In this document: positions 27,919-36,062 of the stretch, piece after piece
How the letters are laid out: each line of letters opens with the position of its first letter
Numbering within the stretch: the first letter of the stretch is position 1
Assembly (NCBI RefSeq): GCF_014596575.1
Contig: NZ_NASZ01000020.1
Span: forward strand, 23,717-87,716
DNA length: 64,000 nt
Source: Flavobacterium pokkalii
GTDB taxonomy: Bacteria > Bacteroidota > Bacteroidia > Flavobacteriales > Flavobacteriaceae
Reading direction: 5' to 3'
Notes under the pieces: model-generated
What the model was told of the DNA's origin: nothing
The model's input: the letters and a program-made list of their open reading frames with translations, nothing else
Database searches by the model: none
Position numbers and translations under genes: made by a program

Positions 27919-30840
27919 ATGAAAAATGTAAGTATGAATAATTTTATAAAGTTTTTTTTCCTGATTTTGGTATCGCAAACTATTCAGGCAAAAAAATCTA
28001 ACTTCAAAGTAAAGAATGCCAATTCATCGTTTGAAATCTATACTCCTAAATTTCAGGCGCTAATTTTATATGACAAAAATGCTTCTCCACTGGATTCTAT
28101 TGCATCTCATTTATTAGCCGAAGATATTTATAAGGTAACGCATTATAAACCACAAGTCATTACAAATTTTAAAGAGGCTTCTGGAAATGTCATTGTTATT
28201 GGAAATATTAATGCCAAATTGATCAATCAATTTATTGATAAAAACACAATTTCAGAAAGTTTTTCAAAGCAATGGGAAAGTTATCTTTATAAAACAGTTC
28301 TTAATCCAAACAAAAAGATACACAAAGCCTTTGTTATTGCTGGGACCAATCCGCGAGGAACGGCTTATGGGGTTTTTGAATTATCCAAGAAAATAGGGGT
28401 TTCCCCTTGGTATTGGTGGGCTGATGTGCCTGTTAAAGAGCAAAAAGAATTGGTATTGCATCAAAACGATTTCCAGTCTAATGCGCCTTCGGTTAAGTAC
28501 AGAGGAATTTTTCTGAATGATGAAGACTGGGGATTACAGCCTTGGGCCGCTAAAACTTTTGAACCGGAAACAAAAGATATTGGGCCAAAAACGTATGCCA
28601 AAATTTTTGAGTTGTTGTTGCGATTAAAAGCCAATAGCATTTGGCCGGCCATGCATCCAAGTACCAAAGCTTTCTTTCATTATTCTGCTAATGCAAAAAT
28701 GGCAACTTTGTACAATATCGTTTTAGGGACTTCCCATGCCGAACCGATGTTACGCAATAATGTAGACGAATGGAACGAGAAAAAGTTTGGCAGATTTAAT
28801 TATAAGATCAATAAAGCGAATGTTTATAAATATTGGGAAAGCAGGGTAAAAGAAGCCAAAGGAATAGACGGAATTTACACCATTGGGATGCGCGGTGTTC
28901 ATGATAGCGGAATGGAAGGGGTAAAGAATAATGACGAGGCAGTGGAATTGTTAAACCAAGTTATTAAAGACCAAAGGAATCTCCTGCAAACCAATATAAA
29001 TCATGATGTGACAAAAATTCCGCAGGTTTTTACCGTTTACAAAGAGGTATTGGATTTGTATAAAAATGGTTTGGTCGTGCCGGAAGATATTACGTTGGTT
29101 TGGACCGATGACAATTACGGATATATCAGATCGCTGAGTAATACTGAAGAGCAAAAGCGTCCAGGAGGTTCTGGAGTCTATTACCATATTTCTTATTGGG
29201 GAAGACCGCATGATTATTTGTGGTTAGATTCCACCAATCCTTTTTTGATATGGGAAGAAATGATGAAAGCCTACAATTTAAAAAACAATACTATTTGGAT
29301 TGTCAATGTTGGCGATATCAAACCGGCCGAATACAATACCCAGCTATTTTTGGATATTGCTTATGATGCTACTCAATTTCAGCAATCAGAATCGGTTACC
29401 GAACATCAGAAACAGTTTTTTGGTGAAATTTTTGGTGAAAAATATGCTGAAAGCATTAGCAAGATTAAGACTGATTATTACCAACTAGCTTTTGAACGCA
29501 GACCGGAATTTATGGGTTGGAGTCAGACTGAGCCTACAACGGGAATTTCTAATACAGCTTATAACAGCTTAAGTTACGGAGACGAAATACAGCAGCGTAT
29601 TAATGCATTTGAAAACATCGCGCAAGAAGTACAATCGATAGAAATGCAATTGCCGGAAAATTTAAAAAGTACTTATACTCAATTGGTAGCTTATCCGGTT
29701 AAGGCTTCGGCAAATATGAACAAAAAGTTTTTTTACAGAGACAAAGCTTTAGTTTATGCCGGACAGGGACGAAAAAGTGCATTGAAATACAAAGAAATGG
29801 CTCAGGAAGCTTATAATAATATTGTAAATCTAACAGAAAATTATAATCAGTTATCCAATGGTAAATGGAAAGGATTTATGAATATGAAACCCCGAAAGTT
29901 GCCCGTATTTGACATGCCTGAAATTAATTTGACTGTAGTTCCTTCTAAAGAGACACTTGGGATTTCTGTGGAAGATACTTTAAAAGTTAATGGAAATGAA
30001 AAATTACCAACGTTTTATGTTCACGATTCAGCTTCTCATTTTATAGATGTTTTCTTTCCGGAAACTCAAAATGCCTCGTTGAAATGGAAGTTTAAGACAT
30101 TGCCTAATTGGATTCAAGTAAGCTCCCCGTCAGGTCTTTTTTTTCCAGATGATGCTGTAAAGTTGGAAGAAAGAATACTGCTTTCCGTTGATTGGAGCAA
30201 ATGGGAAAAAGCAGGAAAACCTGCTTCGGATTATTTAATAATTCAGGGAGATGGTTTCGAGAAAAAGATTGTAGTAAATATTTCGGATAACCATGCTAAT
30301 GTTCCTAAAAATGCAATAGTAGAAAAAAATGGTTTAGCAGTACTTTATGCAAAAAGTTTTGTAAGCAACAAACCAGTTGAAAATTTAAAATGGGAAATCT
30401 TGAAAGGCTTCGGTCATTCAAAATCAGCTATGCAGGCTTTACCATTATATAGTACGCCTGAAACAGATATTAAAAAGACAGCTGTATTAGAATATGAATT
30501 ATTTGCCGAAACCGTTACGAATGATGCCGAATTAAATTTGGTAGCAATTCCCACACATCCTCTAGATGTAGATGGAAAAGTTAGAATAGCAGTGCAATGG
30601 AACGATGAACCGGTTAAAATTTTAGATTTCAAAACAGAAGGACGTAGTAAAATCTGGAAAGAAAATGTGTTGACCAACAGAGCAATAAACAAAATAAAAG
30701 TTTCTGTGAAAACAGCAGGAAAACAAAAATTAAAAATTTATAGACTCGATCCGGGAGTTGTATTAGATTATATTGTTTTACAAACGAAAAAAGAAACTAT
30801 GCCTTATCATTTAGAAGCGGAAACTAAAATTAAGAATTAA
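27919..30840 (+). CDS. GH115 alpha-glucuronidase
   Basis: 973 residues. A signal peptide (MNNFIKFFFLILVSQTIQAK) is visible; the ATG at 27934 is an alternative start that would remove five residues. The sequence follows GH115 from end to end: an N-terminal domain (VIAGTNPRGTAYGVFELSK), then the catalytic barrel with KYRGIFLNDEDWGLQPWA, LLRLKANSIWPAMHP, TIGMRGVHDSGMEG and LVWTDDNYGYIRS, a helical region, and a beta-sandwich C-terminus. Known members remove glucuronic acid or its 4-O-methyl ether from glucuronoxylan, and some act on arabinogalactan. Released acid would feed uxuA. Probably periplasmic. Confidence 0.93.
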   Translation: MKNVSMNNFIKFFFLILVSQTIQAKKSNFKVKNANSSFEIYTPKFQALILYDKNASPLDSIASHLLAEDIYKVTHYKPQVITNFKEASGNVIVIGNINAKLINQFIDKNTISESFSKQWESYLYKTVLNPNKKIHKAFVIAGTNPRGTAYGVFELSKKIGVSPWYWWADVPVKEQKELVLHQNDFQSNAPSVKYRGIFLNDEDWGLQPWAAKTFEPETKDIGPKTYAKIFELLLRLKANSIWPAMHPSTKAFFHYSANAKMATLYNIVLGTSHAEPMLRNNVDEWNEKKFGRFNYKINKANVYKYWESRVKEAKGIDGIYTIGMRGVHDSGMEGVKNNDEAVELLNQVIKDQRNLLQTNINHDVTKIPQVFTVYKEVLDLYKNGLVVPEDITLVWTDDNYGYIRSLSNTEEQKRPGGSGVYYHISYWGRPHDYLWLDSTNPFLIWEEMMKAYNLKNNTIWIVNVGDIKPAEYNTQLFLDIAYDATQFQQSESVTEHQKQFFGEIFGEKYAESISKIKTDYYQLAFERRPEFMGWSQTEPTTGISNTAYNSLSYGDEIQQRINAFENIAQEVQSIEMQLPENLKSTYTQLVAYPVKASANMNKKFFYRDKALVYAGQGRKSALKYKEMAQEAYNNIVNLTENYNQLSNGKWKGFMNMKPRKLPVFDMPEINLTVVPSKETLGISVEDTLKVNGNEKLPTFYVHDSASHFIDVFFPETQNASLKWKFKTLPNWIQVSSPSGLFFPDDAVKLEERILLSVDWSKWEKAGKPASDYLIIQGDGFEKKIVVNISDNHANVPKNAIVEKNGLAVLYAKSFVSNKPVENLKWEILKGFGHSKSAMQALPLYSTPETDIKKTAVLEYELFAETVTNDAELNLVAIPTHPLDVDGKVRIAVQWNDEPVKILDFKTEGRSKIWKENVLTNRAINKIKVSVKTAGKQKLKIYRLDPGVVLDYIVLQTKKETMPYHLEAETKIKN

Positions 30841-30945
30841 CGATACGATATAATAAGGTTTGAAAAATAAGCAAGTTGTGACTTTATTTAAGAGTTCTAA
30901 TTAATTTCTAACTAAAAACAAAATTCATTAATAAGTAAAAAATAG

Positions 30946-30972
30946 AAAGTCTTCCAAATAGGAGACTTTTTT
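30946..30972 (+). terminator. Rho-independent terminator
   Basis: AAAGTCTTCC, short loop, GGAGACTTTTTTTT, with one bulged base. Ends the GH115 gene. Confidence 0.8.
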
Positions 30973-31118
30973 TTGTTAAGTAATGAAATTGTTTTGCTTT
31001 AAAACAATGTTTTTTAGTAGGTTATGTTGAGTGTCCTGTTTTGATATGTATTGGCAAAGTATGATAATATCGAAAATTAAAGGTATAATTATCTTTGGAA
31101 TTTGAAATTTTTTCTTAG

Positions 31119-31303
31119 TCTAAGAAGAAAGTAGAGAAGATGGATGCTGAATTGACTTTAACGGATGAGCAACAAAAAATAATAATGTTGTCATTATGCG
31201 AAGAGCAAAAAGGTTATACGATGAAATTAAGGTAAATCCTGATTCTAAAGATGTCAACAGAGCACAAATCATAGAAATCGGGAAAAGATTAATGCTATTT
31301 TAA
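31119..31303 (+). pseudogene. Fragment of a small helical protein, frameshifted
   Basis: One frame reads KKKVEKMDAELTLTDEQQK before stopping at TAA soon after. A second frame, overlapping in the middle, continues with MRRAKRLYDEIKVNPDSKD and NRAQIIEIGKRLMLF to a stop at 31301-31303. The two pieces together look like one charged helical protein with an LTxxQ-like motif, of the kind common in Flavobacterium exported small proteins, broken by a frameshift near 31202. No start with a signal peptide remains. Family assignment is tentative. Confidence 0.4.
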
Positions 31304-31407
31304 CACCGTAGTAAGTTGCACGTCAAAAAGAATTAAGAGTAAATAAATAAAATAATTTGTTTAATACCCGTTTATCAATAGCGGGAATTTTTTTAAATAC
31401 CATAAAA

Positions 31408-32886
31408 ATGAAAAAGGTTAATTATATCCTTGCTTTAGTTTATCTTATTGTTGGAGTAAATGCATTTGCTCAGCAAAAAGAGTTAAAATCAATGGATTTG
31501 TATCTGCTTATTGGTCAGTCTAATATGGCAGGAAGAGCAACTATTGATGCTCAAAGTGAAAATACTTCAGATGCAATTATGATGTTAGACAAAAATAATA
31601 ATTGGGTAGTTGCTAAGGATCCGTTACATTTTGATAAACCCTATGCTGGAGTAGGTCCGGGATTGAGTTTTGCTCAGGCTATGCTTGAAGGAAAAAAAGA
31701 TATTAAAATTGGATTAATTCCGTGTTCCTGGGGAGGTTCACCAATTAAAGTTTGGTCTCCTGGTACCAAATATTTTGAAAATTTCCCTTATGATGAAGCT
31801 ATTCAGCGCACAAAAAAAGCAATGCAAAACGGAACATTAAAAGGAATTTTATGGCATCAGGGAGAATCAGATAATGATCCGGTAAGATCAGCTGTTTATT
31901 TGTCTAAATTAAAAAGTTTAATCAGTAATTTAAGAAGAGATTTGAATGCTCCCAATTTACCATTTATTGCAGGTGAAATTGGATATTTTAATAAGGAAAA
32001 TTTCATTAATCAGATAGTAGGTCAATTGCCAAAAGAGGTAGAAAACACGACTGTTGTATCGGCAAAAGATTTGGTTGATAAAGGAGACCAACTTCATTTC
32101 AATACGGCTTCCGCTCATGAATTAGGGAAACGTTATGCGGCGGCAATGAAAATATTTGAATCAGGAAAATTTGATTTAGACGAGAAAAGTGTTAAAGTAA
32201 AAGATTCAAAAAATAGCCAAAAAAGAAAAGTAAAAACTAAAGTAGTACTCACTTTTGATGATGCCGAGATTACTCATTTTAACAATGTTGCTCCTTTGTT
32301 AAAAAAATACGGTTTTGATGCCACTTTTTTTGTTTGTGAATTTCCGGTAAAAAGAGCAGAAGAAGCAAATGAGTACATGAATTGGAAACAAATTCAGCAA
32401 TTGTATAAACAAGGTTTTGAAATAGGCAATCATACCGGACATCATAAAAATTTGGCCAAATTAGCTCCTGATACTATTAAAAAAGAGATTGCTTATATTG
32501 AGGATAAGTGTAAGAAATTTGGGATTCCCAAACCAATTTCGCTAGCTTATCCGGGAAACCGAAATGATAGTATTTCGCAAAGAATAGTAAAAGCAATGGG
32601 CTACCAATATGCAAGAGCAGGAGGAGTAAAATATTATTATCCGGATAAAGATAATAATTTAGCAATTCCGAGTTTTACGGTAATTTCTTCTGATAAGTAT
32701 AAAGAGAGAACATTAAAAGCTTTAAAGGATATTAAGGAGGATGAAATTTTAGTCCTTACTTTTCATGGAGTTCCTGATGTTTTGGATCCGGATTATTCTA
32801 CTTCGATAGATTTTTTAAAAGAGATTTTGATTTATTTGAAAGAGCATCATTATGAAGGGATTGCTATGCGAGATCTGGAAAAATAA
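31408..32886 (+). CDS. Bimodular esterase: SGNH sialate-O-acetylesterase-like plus polysaccharide deacetylase
   Basis: 492 residues from the ATG at 31408; an upstream in-frame start at 31357 would put 17 residues before the signal peptide MKKVNYILALVYLIVGVNAFA. Domain 1 (about 25-250) has the SGNH serine in LLIGQSNMAGR, GILWHQGESD, and a C-terminal Asp/His pair in DKGDQLHFN, as in plant-glycan acetyl esterases. A basic linker (SKNSQKRKVKTK) leads to domain 2 (about 275-490), a NodB-type deacetylase with VVLTFDDAE and the metal-binding HxxxH of GNHTGHHKN. The pairing suggests two kinds of acyl groups are removed, or that one domain only binds. Exported, probably periplasmic. Confidence 0.87.
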   Translation: MKKVNYILALVYLIVGVNAFAQQKELKSMDLYLLIGQSNMAGRATIDAQSENTSDAIMMLDKNNNWVVAKDPLHFDKPYAGVGPGLSFAQAMLEGKKDIKIGLIPCSWGGSPIKVWSPGTKYFENFPYDEAIQRTKKAMQNGTLKGILWHQGESDNDPVRSAVYLSKLKSLISNLRRDLNAPNLPFIAGEIGYFNKENFINQIVGQLPKEVENTTVVSAKDLVDKGDQLHFNTASAHELGKRYAAAMKIFESGKFDLDEKSVKVKDSKNSQKRKVKTKVVLTFDDAEITHFNNVAPLLKKYGFDATFFVCEFPVKRAEEANEYMNWKQIQQLYKQGFEIGNHTGHHKNLAKLAPDTIKKEIAYIEDKCKKFGIPKPISLAYPGNRNDSISQRIVKAMGYQYARAGGVKYYYPDKDNNLAIPSFTVISSDKYKERTLKALKDIKEDEILVLTFHGVPDVLDPDYSTSIDFLKEILIYLKEHHYEGIAMRDLEK

Positions 32887-33090
32887 ATTTTGGTGTGGAT
32901 TAATAGTTTTTTGAAAAAATGATTTAGATAATAAATGAAGATTAGAGAATAAGAAAAACTTTTTGGGACAGTGTCAATTTATTTCATATTTGATACTAAT
33001 TTATGTTGAAACTTAGTAGAATAAAAATAAGTCATGTTTTGGGTTTGTTGAAGTTCAGGGGGGGTGTCGTAAAACACTTAATTAGTATAT

Positions 33091-33123
33091 AACAAAAGGA
33101 CAGTTTTAAACTGTCCTTTTGTT
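33091..33123. terminator. Bidirectional terminator between convergent genes
   Basis: AACAAAAGGACAGTTT and AAACTGTCCTTTTGTT form a perfect 16-bp inverted repeat. Lies between the esterase gene and the convergent GH3 gene; T-runs exist on both strands. Confidence 0.9.
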
Positions 33124-33136
33124 ATAATATAAGCTG

Positions 33137-35752
33137 TTATTTCTCAAGTGTTATGGCTTTTCCTGAAATTTCAAATCTTCCATTTTGGGTATCGCTTGAA
33201 TTATCAGGAAGTTTTCCACCTACAGCCACGGTAAACCATCCTGGTTCAATGACACGTTGTTTTTTGGAATTTATCATCGAAAGCTGTCTTGGTTTGAGGC
33301 TAAAACGAACGATCTTTGTTTCTCCTTTTTTCAAGTGAATTCGATCAAAAGCTTCCAATTGCCATATTGGTCTAGGAGTTGATGCCTTTTCGTCTTTTAA
33401 ATACAATTCAATAACTTCGTCGCCATCTCTTTCACCAACATTGCTTACATCGACTGCAATTTCCAAGTCTTTTTCAGGATTCACATTCTTTGGAAGTTGT
33501 AAATTGCTGTATTTAAATTTCGTATAGCTCAAACCAAATCCAAAAGGATACAGCGGTTTTTTATCAAAATAGCGATAAGTACGTCCTTTCATGTCGTAAT
33601 TTTCAAAATCAGGAAGTTGGTCTACCGATTTGTAATAAGTGACCGGCAAACGCCCTGCTGGATTGTAATCACCAAAAAGCACATCGGCTATGGCATTTCC
33701 ACCTTGTTGTCCAGGGTATCCAGCAGTTAATATGGCAGGAACATTGTCGTTGGCCCAATTAATGGATAGTGCACTTCCGTTAATTAGAACCAAAACGACT
33801 GGTTTTCCAGTGGCAACCATAGCTTTCATCAATTCTACTTGATTAGCAGGCAAATCCAGACTGGTGCGGTCACCTCCTTCAAAACCATCGGCTTCTACTT
33901 TCATTTCTTCGCCTTCCAAGCGTTCGTTTAGACCTAATACCAAAATAATAGCGTCTGATTTTTGGGCAACTTGGGTAGCTTCGTCTAATAAGTTATCTTG
34001 AGGTTCTGCCCATATTAATTTGGCTACGGCATCCCCATAGAAATTTTGATATTTTATTTCAACTTTATATTTTTTTCCTGCTTCCAATTTTAATTTTTGG
34101 GCACGAATTCTTGGCGCATGACGGTTTTTTCCACCAGAGGTTTTTCCTGTTTCAATTTCAACTGTCATAAATGGCTTTGACCATTCCGAAATTTGATAAT
34201 TTCCTGTTTTTTGAGGAATAAGATAGCCAGTCCATTTTACGCTGTAATTCCCCATTTTTAAGCGAGAATCAGGTGTATTTATGTCCCATTGAAAATCTAC
34301 ATTATCATCGGTTCTGGTAAATAATGGTGTGCCATTCCATTCTAGGTTATCATAATATTCGCCTGTTAAACCTTGGGTTCCATCTTCTTTTTGAAAACAA
34401 ATAGAAGGAATGGCATTCATAGCCGGAACGCCTTTGGCCAAATCTGTTCCTTGCGCATACAATACTTTTGCAGCAGGTTCCAATTTGTTTTGGATTCCTT
34501 TTAGAACTGTAATTGGATTGCTCGGAAATCCACTATAATTACCCCATAAAGATTGTGGGTCATTGGCATTTGGACCGATAACAGCTATTGTTTTTATTTG
34601 TTTCGAAAGCGGTAAAGTTTGATTTTGGTTTTTAAGCAAAACGATACTTTTTTGCGAAGCTACTCTAGCCAAATAATCATGTTCTGGACTATTGTTTTCC
34701 GAAAAAGGAATATTGGCATAAGGAACAATTTCTACAGGGTCAAACATACCCAGTTTAAAACGAGCTGTAAAGATTCTTTTGACTGCGATATCAATTTCTT
34801 TTTCGGTAATCAAATTGCGATTAACGGCTTCTTTAAGGTCTTTATAGCTGCTGCCACATTCCAAATCCAAACCAGTTTTTACCGCCAAAGCCGAAGCCGA
34901 AGCAGCATCTGGAGTTATTTTGTGCCATTTCCAAATGTCTGTTACTGCACCACAATCAGATACAATATAGCCATCAAATCCCCATTTGTTCCTTAAAATA
35001 TCAAACAAAAACGGACTAGCACTTGCCGATTCCCCTCTGAAACGATTATAAGCACCCATTATCGAATAGACACGACCTTCTTTGACCAAGGTTCTAAAGG
35101 CTGGAAGATAGGTCTCGTAAAGGTCCAAATCGCTGGCATTGGCGTCAAAATAGTGTCGGGATGGTTCTGGTCCAGAATGTACCGCAAAATGTTTGGCAGT
35201 GGCAACTACTTTAAGGTATTTTTCGTCGGTACCTTGCAAACCATTTACATAATTTAGTCCCAATTGAGCCGTAAGAAATGGGTCTTCACCATAGGTTTCG
35301 TGACCACGTCCCCAACGAGGATCTCTAAAAATATTGATATTTGGAGACCAGAAAGTAAGTCCTTCATACATGCCGTGTTGACCACGTCTTAAATATTCGT
35401 GATGTTTGGCACGAGCTTCATCAGAAATGGCGTTTGCCACATCAAAAACTAGTTTTCTATCCCAAGACGAGGCAATGGAGATAGATTGTGGAAAAACTGT
35501 CGCATAACCTGCTCGAGCAACACCATGTAAGGATTCGTTCCACCAATTGTATTCAGGAACATCAAGGCGTTCAATTGCAGGAGAACTATCCATCAACTGA
35601 CTTATTTTTTCATCCAAGGTCATTCTCGATACCAGATCATTGACTCTTTGTTCGGTTGTTAAATTAGTGTTTTTGAAAGGAAGTTTTTCCTGTGCAAAAG
35701 TGCTTAGTGCTACAAATTGTAACACAAAGACCAAGGAGCGTATTTTTCTCAT
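33137..35752 (-). CDS. GH3-family glycoside hydrolase with PA14 insert
   Basis: 871 residues. Signal peptide (SLVFVLQFVALSTFAQEK). The (alpha/beta)8 domain carries the nucleophile D266 in GYIVSDCGAVTDI. Residues about 440-600 hold a PA14 domain (GLTGEYYDNLEWNGTPLF) inserted into the second domain, and a fibronectin-like C-terminus ends at about 860 (GDEVIELYLKDEKASTPRPI). GH3 with this opening (VARAGYATVFPQSISIASSW) is typical of beta-xylosidases and beta-glucosidases. The acid/base Glu is probably in ERLEGEEMKVEADGFEGGDR. It lies on the opposite strand to its neighbours and diverges from the second HTCS, 310 bp away. Probably periplasmic. Confidence 0.92.
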   Translation of the reverse strand: MRKIRSLVFVLQFVALSTFAQEKLPFKNTNLTTEQRVNDLVSRMTLDEKISQLMDSSPAIERLDVPEYNWWNESLHGVARAGYATVFPQSISIASSWDRKLVFDVANAISDEARAKHHEYLRRGQHGMYEGLTFWSPNINIFRDPRWGRGHETYGEDPFLTAQLGLNYVNGLQGTDEKYLKVVATAKHFAVHSGPEPSRHYFDANASDLDLYETYLPAFRTLVKEGRVYSIMGAYNRFRGESASASPFLFDILRNKWGFDGYIVSDCGAVTDIWKWHKITPDAASASALAVKTGLDLECGSSYKDLKEAVNRNLITEKEIDIAVKRIFTARFKLGMFDPVEIVPYANIPFSENNSPEHDYLARVASQKSIVLLKNQNQTLPLSKQIKTIAVIGPNANDPQSLWGNYSGFPSNPITVLKGIQNKLEPAAKVLYAQGTDLAKGVPAMNAIPSICFQKEDGTQGLTGEYYDNLEWNGTPLFTRTDDNVDFQWDINTPDSRLKMGNYSVKWTGYLIPQKTGNYQISEWSKPFMTVEIETGKTSGGKNRHAPRIRAQKLKLEAGKKYKVEIKYQNFYGDAVAKLIWAEPQDNLLDEATQVAQKSDAIILVLGLNERLEGEEMKVEADGFEGGDRTSLDLPANQVELMKAMVATGKPVVLVLINGSALSINWANDNVPAILTAGYPGQQGGNAIADVLFGDYNPAGRLPVTYYKSVDQLPDFENYDMKGRTYRYFDKKPLYPFGFGLSYTKFKYSNLQLPKNVNPEKDLEIAVDVSNVGERDGDEVIELYLKDEKASTPRPIWQLEAFDRIHLKKGETKIVRFSLKPRQLSMINSKKQRVIEPGWFTVAVGGKLPDNSSDTQNGRFEISGKAITLEK

Positions 35753-36062
35753 TGCTTATAAAGAATTATAGATTCGTAATTTATTTAATTTTTTTACAAT
35801 TTTGTTGATAATAGCCCAAAGCATGTTTATGCTATTTGAAGTGACAAAAATAGATATATAGATTTCTAATCATGTGGCTAAATTACTATTTAAGGGAGGT
35901 CTAATAGTTGTTATCATTTTTTTTTAATCTGGAGCTTTTCATGAGTAGGTGTAAAATGCTATTTCAAGGGGGGTATTTTGCTAGAGTGTCCAGCAATATT
36001 AGGAAAGGAGTAGATTTTTGATATTTTTGTATAAGCTATACTAATTAATATATAAATCAGTT
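35753..36062. promoter_or_regulatory. Divergent regulatory spacer (GH3 / HTCS2)
   Basis: 310 bp without a gene. Two direct repeats occur, CTATTTAAGGGAGGT (35886-35900) and CTATTTCAAGGGGGGT (35959-35974), each a G-run after CTATTT. They are candidate operator half-sites for one of the two HTCS regulators. No binding evidence exists. Confidence 0.4.

Larger units (their letters stand above)
30841..31407. other. Long spacer with terminator and decayed gene fragment
   Basis: 567 bp without an intact gene. It holds a terminator at 30946-30972 and a broken reading frame at 31119-31303 (separate entry). The remainder is AT-rich and must carry the promoter of the esterase gene at 31408; no convincing -33/-7 pair was found. 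Confidence 0.6.

Noticed and set aside
34619..34996. Plus-strand 125-codon frame opposite the GH3 gene
   Set aside because: Shadow of the GH3 catalytic domain, which includes the nucleophile D266.
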